DNA of 64,000 nt from Gnetum montanum (GCA_015680685.1 MNCI01009519.1:856689-920688); one strand, 5' to 3'; shown: positions 33,789 to 46,914, numbered from the stretch's first letter. Program-made: numbers and translations. Notes: generated by a model from the sequence alone, not told the origin.

Positions 33789-35685
33789 ATACCCCCTTTT
33801 GTGGTGATGTTCAAAACTTAAGATAATGGATTAGTAATCATACAAACATACCCATACTACATAAACATACTACTCTCCTCTTTTTTCAACAGCAACAAAA
33901 AGGATAAAGCACATAAGTTTGTTTCAAAAGAGACATAATAAAAGAGCAATAATTTCAAAGAATATGCATAAGCAATAGCATATAAGAATCCTAAGGAGAT
34001 AAACACATGTAGCTAAGCAAGAATATCAATTAAAGAGCATCCAATTTTTCAGAATTAAGTTCCATGAAGAGTTGCCCCTAATTTGTCAAGAACTAATCCA
34101 AGCCTTTCAAGTGATATTTAAAATTAAAGATTGAAGTGAAGTATGAGTCTTGAAGATTAAGTAACTTAAGTAAATATCACATGTTTCTTTAATTTTCTAG
34201 TATTCTCCTTCTTTTTGAAACATCAGCAAAAGAATAGGGCATAGAAATCTTTATGATGAGTAGGAAAATACAACTTCTTAAACATATTTGTATGACACAA
34301 TTTGAAACCAGCCATGCCAAATTTTAAATCATTGAACTAGAAAGTACATCTCAAGGTAAACTATTCAAAGGATGTTTGAATCAAGACCGTGGATACTTTG
34401 CCATAAATAGAATGATCATGTTTTTGCTCATTTTTTAGTAAGGAATAATATCAATTATTTGCATTCTTTTATAAAAATATAGGTACTTCTTGCTTCAGCT
34501 TATGCTTGAATATTGAATAGGTGGGCTGATGATACATTAAGATTTGCTCTTTTCAATTCAAAAATAAGGAACTACAACTAATCTAAAAAGAACCAACAAC
34601 ACACAATTTGATGCCAAAAACCAAAGATAGATCATGTAGGAACAAGCAACCTATTTAAAATAATTGTCTCATTAAAACTTATATCTCTATACTCAACCAA
34701 AAATTTGGAAATTATCAACATAAGGATATGAAAGCCATGAGAGAAACATGCATATTTCACTTTTTGTTCAAGGCAATGCAACAAACACAAACATTTATCA
34801 AAAAAAAATCATGCTAATAGAGAAATATGTATATATTCATACACCTCAATTTTACCAAACGATATCAAGAACACAAATTCAAGACTTTGTCATCCTCTTA
34901 AATGAAAAATACCTCTTAAATTTATTTTCTTAGTCATTTTAGAATATTTTTCTATTTAAGTGTTTCATTTTTTGTTGAAGTCTCCAAAGATGCCCCCTAC
35001 ATTTGTGACCCCCAAGATAATGATGGATAAGGAGGAATAGGCTTCTCCTACACATGTGTAACTCTTATTGGGCTTTTAAGATCAACTAGTAATCACTGTA
35101 CTTCAAATATAGGTCAACATTAAGATCAAATGTGAAGACTAAGGCCTCTAATACATAATAGAACATTTAGAAGCTTATCTTATCATAAATGGCAAAAATA
35201 TCCCAAAGGACATGAGCTTAAAAGTAGATCATCACAAGAAGTTCAGTTTGAACAAGATTAAAAATAAGACAAAGACCAAACTAAAATATCACAAGATAAT
35301 AAGCTAAAGGAAATTAATACAAGTGCTACACTACATATTTTCATAAACCCAATTTTATCAAGCTCAAAGATGAATGTTAGAGATGCTCTAAACAATTATT
35401 CCAACATTTTGTTTTTGATCTAGATAAGACACAAATAATTTTGAACTTCTCAACGCACATTCTTATTAACTAGCAAGCAAAGAGATGGAAACTTACCTTG
35501 ACTTACATTGCTTGTTGGTGAGGAGAGAAGATTAATGGAGTTTGAGATGAGGTCCCCTATCATGAAGTACCTCCTCATCCTTAAGTTCCTTTTACTTAGA
35601 TCATGAATGTGATGTCTCCACTTGTTTATGTTTTTAATGATAAAACCCTTGATCACTTAATGCATGATTTTTAGTTTTCCACTTT
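32605..35685 (-). mobile_element. Gag-only copia element B2, left part (3' end)
   Basis: Contains the 3' LTR (32605-33788), the polypurine tract (minus strand AAAAGGGGGTAT, 33789-33801) and ~1.9 kb of AT-rich interior up to the A2 insertion. No pol motif is seen in the interior. Two similar stretches about 325 bp apart (33876 and 34202: CTCTCCTCTTTTTT / TTCTCCTTCTTTTT, followed by CAACAAAAAGGATAAAG-like text) suggest an old internal duplication. Flanks TAAAA on the left and AAAAA on the right (48157-48161) fit a target-site duplication. Confidence 0.75.
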
Positions 35686-36546
35686 TGATGAGAAGCGAGG
35701 TACCCCTATACTCAACCATATGAATACAAGTGTTTCATGCACGATCTAGTCAAATTCCAAGGACTAAGTGCCTATGCACCTTTGTGAATAAGGACATGAT
35801 TGTATGGTTAAGTAAGTTTGAGGTATATGATTTTTATAGCTTTTATTTTTTTATGTCCCGCTGCTAATAAGGGAGGGGAGAGAGAGATAACTAAGTGACT
35901 AATTTAACTTAAATATTGATTAACTAGTCTTTAAAATAATCCTAACAACAGTATCCATTCTCACTTATCGTACACATCCTGAACCAGCACAACACTACTG
36001 GGATTGCCAAACGCTAATCATTACTAGGTTACCAAGTGTTACACGCATGCTCGAAGTGATCGTACTATGTGTGCTAATAAAATAAATTTAAAGTGCATAA
36101 AATAAAATAAAATAATTTAGAAGAAAATAAAATAAAGGAAATGAGTAAGAAAACAAATCTCAACTGCTGCAAGGATGAATCCAAGAGCTCATCTTTATTG
36201 CCATACACAAGGTGTGCTCAGGGACACAATGCTTGAATAAATATCCATCCACACTTAGACCTCCTACTGCAAGCACTTGAAAAATACTCTAACTACAAAA
36301 GTTTTGCTACTTGACTCCTAAAAGACTTCTAAAAGACTTCCCTTGAAAGACTTCCTTCAAAGACTTCCAACCAAGACTTTCTTCCAAGACTTCCTCTCTA
36401 GACTTCCTCCTGAATTATGCGCCTAGGAATTATATTTATAGGCTTGGGAATAACTACTCTAATAATTAGAGAAACTACCACTCTAATTTTAGAGAAACTT
36501 CCACTCTAATAATTATAATAAACTACTAGAGTAACCACTCTCATCA
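35686..36546 (-). repeat. 3' LTR of A2
   Basis: 861 bp with exact TGATGAG...CTCATCA ends. A minus-strand TATA box (CTATAAATATAA) lies near 36430-36442. A cluster of AAGACTTCC motifs (36320-36415) and three copies of ACTCTAATAATTAGAGAAAC-like units (36455-36525) lie in U3. The latter two also occur in the right LTR (45190-45380). Confidence 0.95.
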
Positions 36547-36555
36547 TACCCCCAC
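36547..36555 (-). other. Polypurine tract of A2
   Basis: Minus strand GTGGGGGTA directly precedes the 3' LTR start TGATGAG. Short but in the required place. Confidence 0.6.
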
Positions 36556-38410
36556 GACTGAATGAAAACTTGTCCTCGAGTTTCTTACAAAATATTGGAA
36601 AGGTATGGGATTATTAACTAATTGACAACTGATGGTGGAATGGGATGATAGACTCAACATGCCCAGTGAATGGACCAATAAGCATATTACAACATTAGTG
36701 TTCATGACCATTGTGGTGAACACTCATACATAATGGAAATCCATGCCTTTATTTGGTAGCTTTTAGAGACAAGGAGAGAGAGAAAATGAAGCATGTTGCC
36801 ACCAATGCTAAGATTGTGCCTTCTGTTGTTTATCCATAGCCACACCACTAGACTTTCTCCTTTTGTAAATGCTCCAGTTCTGGTCCATCCTAAGTGCTTC
36901 CTCCAAGCCCAGTTCATTGTTTGTATGATCGTCATCTACACACACATAACATAGTCACAAATGAGCAAGGATAGATAAACCATAATGCAGTTGATACCTT
37001 GCCTCGATATGAAGTGCATTGGCTGAGTTGTGGTTATGGAAAAAAATGGTTTATAGATTTATCATAGGTGACTACCCAAGGTGTAGGGGTTACATGAATA
37101 TTAAAATGGAGAAAATTAAAAAATTTGTGCCAGGGCCCCCATGACTAAGAGTGAACCTTCGATAGCTATAAGATGGAAAAATATGAGGAACCAGAAAGAT
37201 GGGAAAAAATATCAATGGAAATGCCAATAAAATGGATGTCATGGACGGGGATGAAATAAGAAATGATTGATTGTAGGAAATGTTTAAGGAAAAGAAGTTA
37301 ACAATTGCACCAAAAAGAAATGCCAGTGGGTCCTCCCCAAAGTAGAGTCATGCCTTTTATGCCCTAAAAAACCCACAAACCAAAGAGTCTGTAGGCTCTA
37401 GGAATGTCATTTGGAAGAAAGAGTTAAAAACTTACCCATAAGAATTCACCAAAGAAAAACAATGCATCGACCCAGAACGGACTAATGATAAAATTAACAA
37501 TGAGGTGGAAAATGGGAAGAAAGATAAAGAGGAGAGAATGGAATGGAATCCCAAGAACAAGGTTTTGTAAAGCCCCTTGTGTATTTTATGGTTAATGTGA
37601 CTGAGTAGAACTCATCCGAAATCTAGACTCAAACAAACCATATCTAGTGACCTGACATCAACACACTTGACCAATCCATCCACTTGAAGCAACAAGAATG
37701 CTTCCACAAAGAGTCACCATCATTCCAAGGAGAGCAAGATGGAGAAGTAGGAAGTGAGAAAGGGCCTTAGTTAGAGGGAACCTTCACGCATGGGTAACAT
37801 GTCTTTCCAGTTCCATAACTAGTGCTTGTAGCCCATNATGGTAGAAAACCCAAGAAAAAGCATCCAAGCACCCAAGAGAATGGCCAACATAAATGCATCG
37901 AATCCCTTTGAAGTCACACCCTTTTCATCCTTTGAGTCTTTCCTTGGTTTGAAAAATACCCAACCATCAATTCATTAAAATTTTACTTAGAAGAAGAGGG
38001 TATGTACAGTTCCAAGCCAAAAGAGACCATAGAGTTGTATGGATGAGTGGACGGTATGGACTCATTACCTATTTTACCAAAAGAACCATACCTTAATATC
38101 AGCATCATAATTCAAAGATAAAAACCAATATTAGTAATCAATATGATATAATTCAATCCACCATCATGAGCACTTATTAGAGGATGAATAAAAGTAAATC
38201 AAGCAAACAAAGAAACAGTAAAAACATGAACGATGGTGTAAAACAAAAATAAGAAAAGTTGAAAAAATGTGTAAAAAAAAAATTCAAAAAGAACTGAGGG
38301 CCTATAATAGTTAGCATAGGTGGCCATCTCCCCCACAACTAATTTGGAAGGAGGAGATATGAAATAGTGAGCAAGGTTGTCCACCAAGAGAGGTAGCATG
38401 TGTACTAGAT
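36556..38410 (-). other. A2 region between integrase and 3' LTR, no recognisable gene
   Basis: About 1.85 kb. Minus-strand frames are short and unlike known proteins; the longest, 36702-36935, has 77 codons. Tat-lineage elements often have long 3' untranslated regions or extra frames here, but nothing conserved can be shown from this copy alone. A single N lies at 37837. Confidence 0.5.
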
Positions 38411-38419
38411 GTCCTAAGC

Positions 38420-39570
38420 TCATGTAAAGGATTGTTTTGTTGTACGTTGACCAATAGTTTCTTGTCTAGGCTCTTAGGTTTTTATATTATCATGGCCCCT
38501 AAAGGAAAAGTTACATAAATAATATAAGGTCCTTCCCACAATGTTTGAAATTTAGTACGTTGTGGCACATTTGTAGGATTCCAGTAGAGAACCTTATCTC
38601 CCGGTTGATATTTAACTTTCCTAATCCTTAGGTCATGATGTTATTTATTGAATGCATTGTGCAACTTTTTAGATGATAGGGAAGCTAATCAATTTTCATC
38701 TAGCAAGTTAAGGGTTCCTAACCATTGTTTCTATGCTAGATCAAGGTCAAGGTTGAGGTCACATGCCATGGATAGTATATAGAGCTTAGTTTGAATGGGA
38801 AGCGTCGATAATTTATCGTGCACTAACTCATAGGGAGAGTAGCCTGTAGGGAGTTTCCATGTGGAGTGGTATGCCCAAAGAGCATCATTTAGTTTCGTGC
38901 TCCAGTCTCACCTAAACTTGCTAACAGTTCTTATCAATATCTTTTTCATCTCCCTATTGGTGACTTCTGCTTGATCATTCTCTTGGGGGTGCTATGGTGT
39001 AGTCAATTTATGCTCAACCCCTAAGTGTTGCATTAATTTCCAAAAAGTTGCACCTGTGAAGTGGGTACCATTGTCTAAAATAAGTGCATGAGGCATACCA
39101 AACCTATTTATGATTTTTTGTTGAATAAATTCTGTAGCTGTAGATGATGTACAATCCTTAATAGTAGCTACTTCTACCCATTTAGTTAGGTAATCAACAG
39201 CAATAATGATATAGGCTTTTCCATTGGACATTGGTGTAACTGGCCCCATAAAATCAATTCCCCAAATGTTTAAGGGTTTTAATAGTTGAATCCATTATTG
39301 CGAACCCTCCATTCTAGCAGTCATTCCCCCATCATGTTGATAGCACTCACAAGATTGGACAAAATGATGGATGTTCTGAAATATTGTAAGCCAATAATAT
39401 CCTACAAGTAGCATCTTGATGGCTATTTGTCTCCCAGCGTAATGACCCCCACAAGGACCCTCATGAGCATCTTGAAGAACTTGTAGTTGATCTATATTGG
39501 GAACACACCATCGAAGCAAGCCATCAGAACACACTTTGTAAAGTTGCCCATGGATCTACATAAAGTACTT
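38420..39570 (-). pseudogene. Integrase of A2
   Basis: Zinc-binding part at 39295-39534 (HEGPCGGHYAGRQIAIKML, then the CECYQ pair). Catalytic core at 38992-39249 with the first Asp in IIIAVDYLTKWVEV and the second in LILDNGTHFTG. The Glu is in NDQAEVTNREMKKIL near 38950-38985. A TAG replaces the Tyr or other codon just before HPQEND, and another stop separates the two open pieces. This motif set is that of Ty3/gypsy integrase. Confidence 0.9.
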
Positions 39571-40443
39571 AGCTTGGTGAAGAAACCATTCTTTCTTCTT
39601 AAGGTTTAACTCTTGTTGTGTTTGTTGGCTTAGGAGATAGGTAAGAATGCTATTATACTAGTTTGTCTCCATGGGTGATTGATTATTCACTACACCAGCA
39701 AAGAGGAATTCATCAGGGAAATGATTAGATATTGGATACTCATCCTCTTTATTGTCCCATCACAACTGAGATAAATGATCAGCAACTACATCCTTGGTGC
39801 CCTTGTAATCGATCATCGTCAAATCAAACTTTTGTAAGATTACAAGCCATCATATGATACGAGGGCTTACCATTGTCTTTTTCATGAGGAATTAGATTGC
39901 ACTATGATCTATATGTATATATACTTTATATCCCAATACATAGTGTCTAAAAGTTTCTAGTGCAAACACTATAACCATTAATTCTTTCTCTGTGGTAGTG
40001 TAGTTAAGTTGTGCACTAACAATACTTCTACTTTCACAGTGGATGTAATAAGGATGATTTTGGTCATCTAACTATGTAAGTATGGCTTCTAAAGCATAGT
40101 TGGATGTGTCAGTCATGATATGGAATGGTTTGGACAAGTTAGGAGCTTGTAGAATGGGTGTTTCTACTAGCTTTTTTTTTAGAGTTTGAAAAGCTAATTT
40201 GCATTCCCTAGTCCACTCGAAAGGTATGTCCTTTTTTATTAATTCCACCAATGGTTTGGCAACCTTTGAAAATTTCTCAATAAATCTCCTATAGTAGCTA
40301 GTATGTCCAAGGAATGATCGAATATCTTTGATAGTTTCCAATTGATGGATAATTCCTTGGATAATTTTGATTTTCTCCCAGTCTACCTCTATCCCTGTGT
40401 GTGAGATTTTGTGCCCTAGTACTATGCCTTCTTGGACCATCAA
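39571..40443 (-). pseudogene. RNase H and RT thumb of A2
   Basis: The open piece 40072-40443 has GIVLGHKIS, IRSFLGHTSYYRRFIEKFSK, KPLVELIKKDIPFEW and the start of RNase H (PFHIMTDTSNYALEAIL, with one catalytic Asp). The remaining RNase H runs to about 39770 in broken frames. It belongs to one Pol polyprotein with RT and integrase. Confidence 0.85.
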
Positions 40444-41230
40444 ATGACTTTTCTACTAGTTGAGCCTCAAATTAGTTTCTACACATCATTTTAACACTTT
40501 CTCCAAGCGGTCAAAGGCTTGATAAAAGTTTTCTCCATAAGTGGAGAAGTCATCCACAAAGGCCTTCACACCATTTCCTATCTGCTGTTGGACGATGCTT
40601 AGAACTAGACATTGAAATGTTGCAGGGGCATTGCATAAGCTAAATGGCATCTATTTGTATGCAAATGTTTTCCAAGGACTAGTGAACATAGTCTTGGCTT
40701 GGTCTTCTAGGGCTATTTGTATTTGATTATATCCGTTATATCCATCCAAAAAACTGTAGTAGTGATGCACTGCAATGGTGTTTAAGACTTGGTCAACAAA
40801 TGGCAATGAAAAGTGATCTTTGAATGTTGCCATATTCAGTAGCCTAAAATCTATGCACACCCTCCATTTACCTTCCTTTTTAGGCACAACAACTAAGGGG
40901 CTAACCCATTTGCTATCAACAATGGGGTATATGAACCTAGCCTTGAGAAGCTATTTGATTTCTTCCTTCACTACTTGCTTCAACTTTAGGTTCAAACACC
41001 TCTACGGTTGTCTTCGAGGCTTCATGGCTGGGTCAGTGTAAATCCTATGTTGGCATATCCTAGGATCTATTTTGGTTAATTTGGGATATGACCAAGTGAA
41101 GGATTTTGACCATCTATTGATTACCTGTAGCAGTTCTTCTTTCTGTTGAGGAGCATTCTTAGCGTTGATAATTATCACTTTTCTATTTTTAAGGAACATG
41201 TATTCCATATCGGTGGGCAATGGCTTCAGC
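40444..41230 (-). pseudogene. Reverse transcriptase of A2
   Basis: Key motifs on the minus strand: WRVCIDFRLLNMATFKDHF and YSFLDGYNGYNQI in the frame 40651-40887, and the catalytic KAFVDDFSTYGENFYQAF with FVDD at 40549-40560. An N-terminal connection piece is at 41002-41220. Stops split the frame, for example between 40651 and 40443. Confidence 0.9.
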
Positions 41231-41712
41231 TTGAGGGGCTTCTACTTAAATTTTTCAAGGATTTCCAACTTCCCCCAGTTGACATTTTCAAGGTTAAGAC
41301 TTGGAAGTTGGTAATGGAGTTGCTCTAATGCATCTATGCTATTGATGTAAGCACAAGTCAAACCCTCAGTTGGTTCCATGCATATGAGTGAACTACTTTC
41401 TTGATCAGTTGTCAGCCACTAGGTGCCTTCCTATTGTGTGGCTTCTGCATATAGGCATCTTTGTATGTTGATAATTTGTGCACACTAATTGCATGTAGGC
41501 AATGTTAAACTTTGCACAAACCATGACCTCTACATGCAATTACACCCTATGTCACTATATGCGATGCATAGAACTTTCTTCTTCTTCATCTTTCTGAATG
41601 TATTTTCCTTTAATATTTCTATGGAAAGATCAGGGATTCCTAGGTGTGCATCGATGGTGCTTATCCATGCTCTTCCCATTATGATTGGGAAGTCCCCATT
41701 ACCATTGTTTAC

Positions 41713-42165
41713 CTAAATCACTATGAAGTCAACTAGGTATGACCACTCACAAACAATGGTAACAATGTCTTTGACTGGTCCCAATGGAACAATGATGGAC
41801 TGGTCAGCCAACTCTAGATGGATGTTGCTCTTTTTCAATGGAGGTAGGTTCCAAGCCTTGTACATTTCTTGAGAAATCAAGTTAACACTGGAACCTGAAT
41901 CCAAAAGAGCCTTACATGGTGCATTTTCAATGATTTGTAAGTATATCAAAGGACTCCCAGGATCAAAGAATTTCCTGGGAAGGTGGCCAGCTTTGATCCA
42001 ATTAGTGATGGCATATGTTAGCATGACCGTATGCATTGAGTGCAGTGGTTGAGTTGAAGGAGGCTCCAAAGTTTTAATTGATACTGAGACATCTAAGGAA
42101 TCAGTTGCTTGTGATTGCAAGGGCTTGGTTGGTCTATTGGTTCTAAAGAAAGGTCTTTTCTTCAT
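41713..42165 (-). pseudogene. Aspartic protease of A2
   Basis: 150 open codons with CKALLDSGSSVNLISQEM (DSG active site, near 41890-41910) and LPPLKKSNIHLELADQS. It follows gag and precedes RT across a ~0.5 kb linker (41230-41712) that has no open frame. Confidence 0.85.
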
Positions 42166-42246
42166 GTGATTGTTGGAACCAACAGTAGGTTGAGAGTTAA
42201 CAACCCTTGTGGAATTACATTGCTATAGCTGGTTAGGGATTTCACC

Positions 42247-44186
42247 CTACATAGCTGGAGTAGGTGGTAGTGGAGTTATTAGTGGAAGAGATGTAGCTAG
42301 ATGAGAAGGATGATATGCTTGCAGAATATCACCTCTAGAAGAGGGAGTCCCATGGTACTTACAGGCTTGGTAGTGAGGTTGAGGAGTGATGTGACAAGTA
42401 GATTCATGTGGGGAGATTGGATGCTGCTCGTAATATTCATACGAATTAGGTTGCTGATAAGGATACTGTTTCCTTGGTGGCGGCATTCCCCATGATTGTG
42501 GGTGCTACCACTATTGATATTTCTCAATCGATTTTGGTGGAGTTCCATTGGGATAATATGTTAAGGGTTGGTGGAACTGCCTTGGGTTACCTTGAGGATA
42601 AGGTAACCTTTGAGGTGTTTTCCTTTTGTTTAATCGTGGGTTAAGTGCATACACCTTAGACTCTTGAAGATGTGAGATTATAGGGCAACATCCCATAGGA
42701 TGGTCATATTGACATATCTCACATCCATTATCATTGTCTGTTTCCAAATCCACAACCTCTTCAATGATGGCAACTTTACCCTTACCCTTTCTACATTCAT
42801 GTTCAGCTTCTCTCTTTTTTCTTTTTTCACTATCACTACCTTACTCTCTAGACCCCTCTACTATTTTAAGAATAGTTTGAAATCTATTGTCTATGGAATC
42901 CCACATTTTTTCTACCTTTTCCAAAACTTCTGATGTCATCTTTTGGATAGGCAAAGTTTTCCTATTCACCATCTCTTCAAGTGGTGACTCTTCTTCATCC
43001 TCACAAAATCTTACTTCCCTCTTCCAAAAGGAAGAATCTCGATTATACTCTTCCACACTTTATCTCTTCCAAGTCTCACCTTCTTCCTTAACAACTTGCT
43101 CTAATAGTCTTTGAATTTGATGGAACCTAAGCTTGGATAGTCTCCCTTGGGCATAAGTCCCAAGGGTTCTTCTCGTTTCATGCCCAAGCCCATCCATGAG
43201 ATGACGCAGTTGATCCCTTTGCGAATAACCATGGCCAGGAACTGATGTAATAGTGCATAATATTGGCCCATGGCAGCATCCAAGGGTTCATGTCCTCCTT
43301 GTTTCTAGCCTTGGATTTTCCTTCACAAGTTAGACACTTGGGAGTACGTTTGGTACTTATCATTAAATAGTTCTAACATAGTACTCCACCTATGAATGGA
43401 TTCTAGTTCTAAAGACTGGTATCATCTTTCTGCTTCTTTAACTAGTGTCTGTGAAAACAACTTAAGCTTTTTCCATTCATTCTCTATATTTTTTAAGTCA
43501 CACACATCATGGAATTCTTGTAAGTGATTCTGAGGATCAACATTGTATCCCCCTTCAAATCGTGGGATATTGTTCATATCTAATCTCTTGATCCTACTAT
43601 CTTTCTAGTGCCTTGTTGGAATTCTAATAGCCTTAGTTATGTCCAACATACTTCAAGTAGCAAGTAGGGCTTTATCGTGATCATCTCATCCATGGTGTCT
43701 ATGATGCCTATGTTGTTTCCTACTCTCCGTTCTTCTATGTCGTGACTCTCTAGAGTGCCCTTATCCCCTTTCTTGGCTATTTCATCTATGATTTCCACTT
43801 TTCCTACCTTCATCCCCATAGTCTTTTTCTTTATGACCACATCTAGATATTGAAGGAGAGGGTGAAGGAGATGATGAAGGTGAAGAAGAAGGAGAACTGT
43901 CACCATGATGGTGTCTGCTACCTTGTCTTCTGCGGTCTCGGCCCCAATCGCGATTGTGATCAGAATGCCCACCTTTATCATGAGTTCATGTCCCTTTTTT
44001 GAATCCTTTGTGCCCATGGATATCAAGACCTAGGTTGTGAATAGTGGAATGAAGGTCCTGATACACAACCCCTTGGCCAAAGTTAAGGGGAGAAACATTG
44101 TTGTGTGGCCAACTGCCTGGGATAGGTTCACCACCCTCATTTTCGCTTAAGACATGTGGGGCATCTTGGGACCACTTACCCTTCAA
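42247..44186 (-). pseudogene. Gag of A2
   Basis: N-terminal Arg/His/Ser-rich region (about 43800-44030), then the capsid core near 43340-43620 (ADITKAIRIPTR-like start, PRFEGGYNVDPQNHLQEFHD, NEWKKLKLFSQTL), a middle part (42841-43056; EDEEESPLEEMVN) and a zinc-knuckle-like motif (CEICQYDHPMGCC, 42640-42753), then a Pro/Gln/Tyr-rich tail (42247-42486). At least six stops or shifts break it. A1 holds a second, internally deleted copy. Confidence 0.8.
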
Positions 44187-44446
44187 AGACTTATTATTTA
44201 TCTCCTATTGCAAATTCCTTTGACATTGTGCCTCCGTGGGATGGTATTCTCTCAAGTCATGGTCTTGCATAATGTATTCTACATGTAAGTGCAGCATGTC
44301 AATTCATGTGAGAGCATGAAGAAGCATGCTCAAGACTGAATGATCGGGAGGTAACACTATGTTACCTTCTAATTCTTGCTAATGCAATTGTTCATCTTGA
44401 TGGAGAATAAAGGTGAAGTCTGGTATATACTCATCAAGATGAATAT

Positions 44447-45164
44447 NNNNNNNNNNNNNNNNNNNNNNNNNNNNNNNNNNNNNNNNNNNNNNNNNNNNNN
44501 NNNNNNNNNNNNNNNNNNNNNNNNNNNNNNNNNNNNNNNNNNNNNNNNNNNNNNNNNNNNNNNNNNNNNNNNNNNNNNNNNNNNNNNNNNNNNNNNNNNN
44601 NNNNNNNNNNNNNNNNNNNNNNNNNNNNNNNNNNNNNNNNNNNNNNNNNNNNNNNNNNNNNNNNNNNNNNNNNNNNNNNNNNNNNNNNNNNNNNNNNNNN
44701 NNNNNNNNNNNNNNNNNNNNNNNNNNNNNNNNNNNNNNNNNNNNNNNNNNNNNNNNNNNNNNNNNNNNNNNNNNNNNNNNNNNNNNNNNNNNNNNNNNNN
44801 NNNNNNNNNNNNNNNNNNNNNNNNNNNNNNNNNNNNNNNNNNNNNNNNNNNNNNNNNNNNNNNNNNNNNNNNNNNNNNNNNNNNNNNNNNNNNNNNNNNN
44901 NNNNNNNNNNNNNNNNNNNNNNNNNNNNNNNNNNNNNNNNNNNNNNNNNNNNNNNNNNNNNNNNNNNNNNNNNNNNNNNNNNNNNNNNNNNNNNNNNNNN
45001 NNNNNNNNNNNNNNNNNNNNNNNNNNNNNNNNNNNNNNNNNNNNNNNNNNNNNNNNNNNNNNNNNNNNNNNNNNNNNNNNNNNNNNNNNNNNNNNNNNNN
45101 NNNNNNNNNNNNNNNNNNNNNNNNNNNNNNNNNNNNNNNNNNNNNNNNNNNNNNNNNNNNNNNN
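44447..45164. other. Assembly gap (718 N) in A2
   Basis: By comparison with A1 and the left LTR of A2, the gap should contain ~240 bp of leader, the primer site and the first ~590 bp of the right LTR. The expected ~825 bp is close to the gap size. Confidence 0.95.
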
Positions 45165-45391
45165 GAAAATACTCTAACTAAAAAATTTTCACTACTTGAC
45201 TCCTAAAAAACTTCTAAAAGACTTCCTTCCAAGACTTCCTCTCTAGACTTCCTCCTAAATTGTGCGCCTGGGCACTGTATTTATAGGCTTGGGAGCAACT
45301 ACTCTAATAATTAGAAAAACTACCACTCTAATTTTAGAGAAACTGCCACTATAATAATTAGAATAAACTACTAGAGTAACCTCTCTCATCA
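45165..45391 (-). repeat. 5' LTR of A2 (outer part)
   Basis: Matches 36272-36546 closely, including the TATA box (minus strand CTATAAATACAGTG near 45280), the AAGACTTCC motifs and the CTCATCA end. A block of ~30 bp of AAGACTTCC units present in the left LTR is missing here. Confidence 0.9.
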
Positions 45392-45639
45392 ACTTCTCTT
45401 CATTTTCACTTATTGGTACCTACATAATTTCCTTACCAAAGCATTTTTCACAACACCAAACATTAATCTTATTTTGATCATCATGAGTATAGTTAAGAGT
45501 TTACTTACAATCATAATTTTTACACACAAATAAAGTATTTTCCTCATGATCAAAATTATCAAATCTGATTATTCTTAAGCTTGAATTTTCATGTATAATT
45601 TCCTCTAAATTCTTTGGTTGTTTTTCAAGAGTCTCCTCT

Positions 45640-46914
45640 TCTTAAACCTTGTTGCAATTCTTATTAAAAGAGGTAAGTTATTGAATCTCAGCTTTTATGT
45701 CTAAGATCTCTTCTTTCACTTTAGCATGGATAACATCTAACTTAGAAATTACAAATTTATTTTCCTTCCTACTCAAATTATGTAAAAGAAAAATTTCTTC
45801 TCTAAATTTACTATACCTTTTATCACACTTACCATCTTGTTCAACCATATGTGAGGAATTTTCATCTCTAAGCGCCATGCATATGAGATGTGAATCTTTG
45901 GAAGAATTGCATGCTTCTTCTTCACTTTGCTCACCATCATCCCAACTTGTATTAAAGTTGGTGTTTTTCAATTCCTCATCATTGGATTTATTCTTTAGTT
46001 GTACCTTGCTATCACTATGACATTTGAAGGCCATATGGCCTCTTCCTCCATAAACCCAACATTATATAGAAGAGAAATCTAAATTAGAATTAAATTTTTT
46101 TTACCTATTTCTCTACCTTTGAGTATATTGGATCTTTGTTGGAATACCTCCTTGTTCCTTCATGTTAGCAATCGTTGTAGCTTTCTTGAGAGAAAGTCAA
46201 TCTCAGCTTTACTTCCCTCATCATGATCATTGGACTCCTTCTTCTTGGAGGCAATCTTTAGAGGTATAGGCCTTTCTTAGATTGCTACTTCGCTTATGAG
46301 ATTCATTTCATAAGTAATGATAGCACTTTGAAGCTCTCCAAATTCCAAAGTTAAGAAATTTCTAATTTCCTACATAGCTGTGGCCTTTGGTCTAAACTCC
46401 AATGGTAGAGCTCTGATCATTTTGATGATGATGTCACTTTCAAACAAATATTTTCTTGTTCCTCTAATAGCTACAACAAGATCATAAGTTCTAGAGAAAA
46501 ATCTTTTATTTTCTCACCTTCTCTCATTTTGAGCTTATCGTATTTGCTTTCTAAAACTAACAATTTCGATTACTTAACAACAAAGGATCCTTCATAAGTA
46601 GCTTCTAAAGTTTGCCAAATTTCTTTAGCTGTTTTACATCTTGCTACCCTATTAAATTCAAATTTATTCAAAGCTCAATATAAATATTTTTTTTCTTTTG
46701 AATCAAAGATGAACTTATCTTTCTTCTCTTGTGTCCATTTGTTGTGAGGCTTAATGATGCTGGTGGACCTATCAATAGGTAGAGTGTAGCCTTAAAGAAT
46801 TGACTCCCACACTACAAACTCCATGGATTCAAAGAACCCTTGCATCCTAGCTTTCCAATAGTTGAAGTTGAATACATCAAACATAGATGGCTTTGTGTAA
46901 TATTTCCCTTCCAT
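45640..46914 (-). pseudogene. Copia Gag of B2
   Basis: Starts at the ATG ending at 46914, in the same context as B1 (AGAGTGAACAATGGA). The zinc knuckle near 46026-46067 reads CWVYGGRGHMAFKC, with the second Cys changed to Tyr (TGT to TAT). The open piece 45678-46034 then has NTSWDDGEQSEEEACNS and a coiled-coil-like KLDVIHAKVKEEILDIK, the normal tail of large-Gag copia elements. Several stops lie upstream. Confidence 0.8.

Larger units (their letters stand above)
35686..45391 (-). mobile_element. Ty3/gypsy element A2, Tat/Athila-like
   Basis: Complete nested element apart from the N gap: LTRs with perfect 7-bp inverted ends (TGATGAG / CTCATCA), polypurine tract, and gag, protease, RT, RNase H and integrase in Ty3/gypsy order on the minus strand. 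ACTTT before and ACTTC after are a near-perfect 5-bp target-site duplication. RT text (WRVCIDFRLLN, FLDGYNGYNQI) and the tRNA-Asp-type primer site of A1 point to the Tat/Athila side of the family; this clade call is an inference. It lies inside B2. Confidence 0.9.

Noticed and set aside
43637-44026. 129-codon frame rich in I/T/V/G
   Set aside because: Out-of-frame reading of the Arg/Ser/His-rich gag N-terminus of A2. Only its final part coincides with gag.
44376-45206. 276-codon open frame
   Set aside because: Almost all of it is the N gap, so it is not evidence for a gene.
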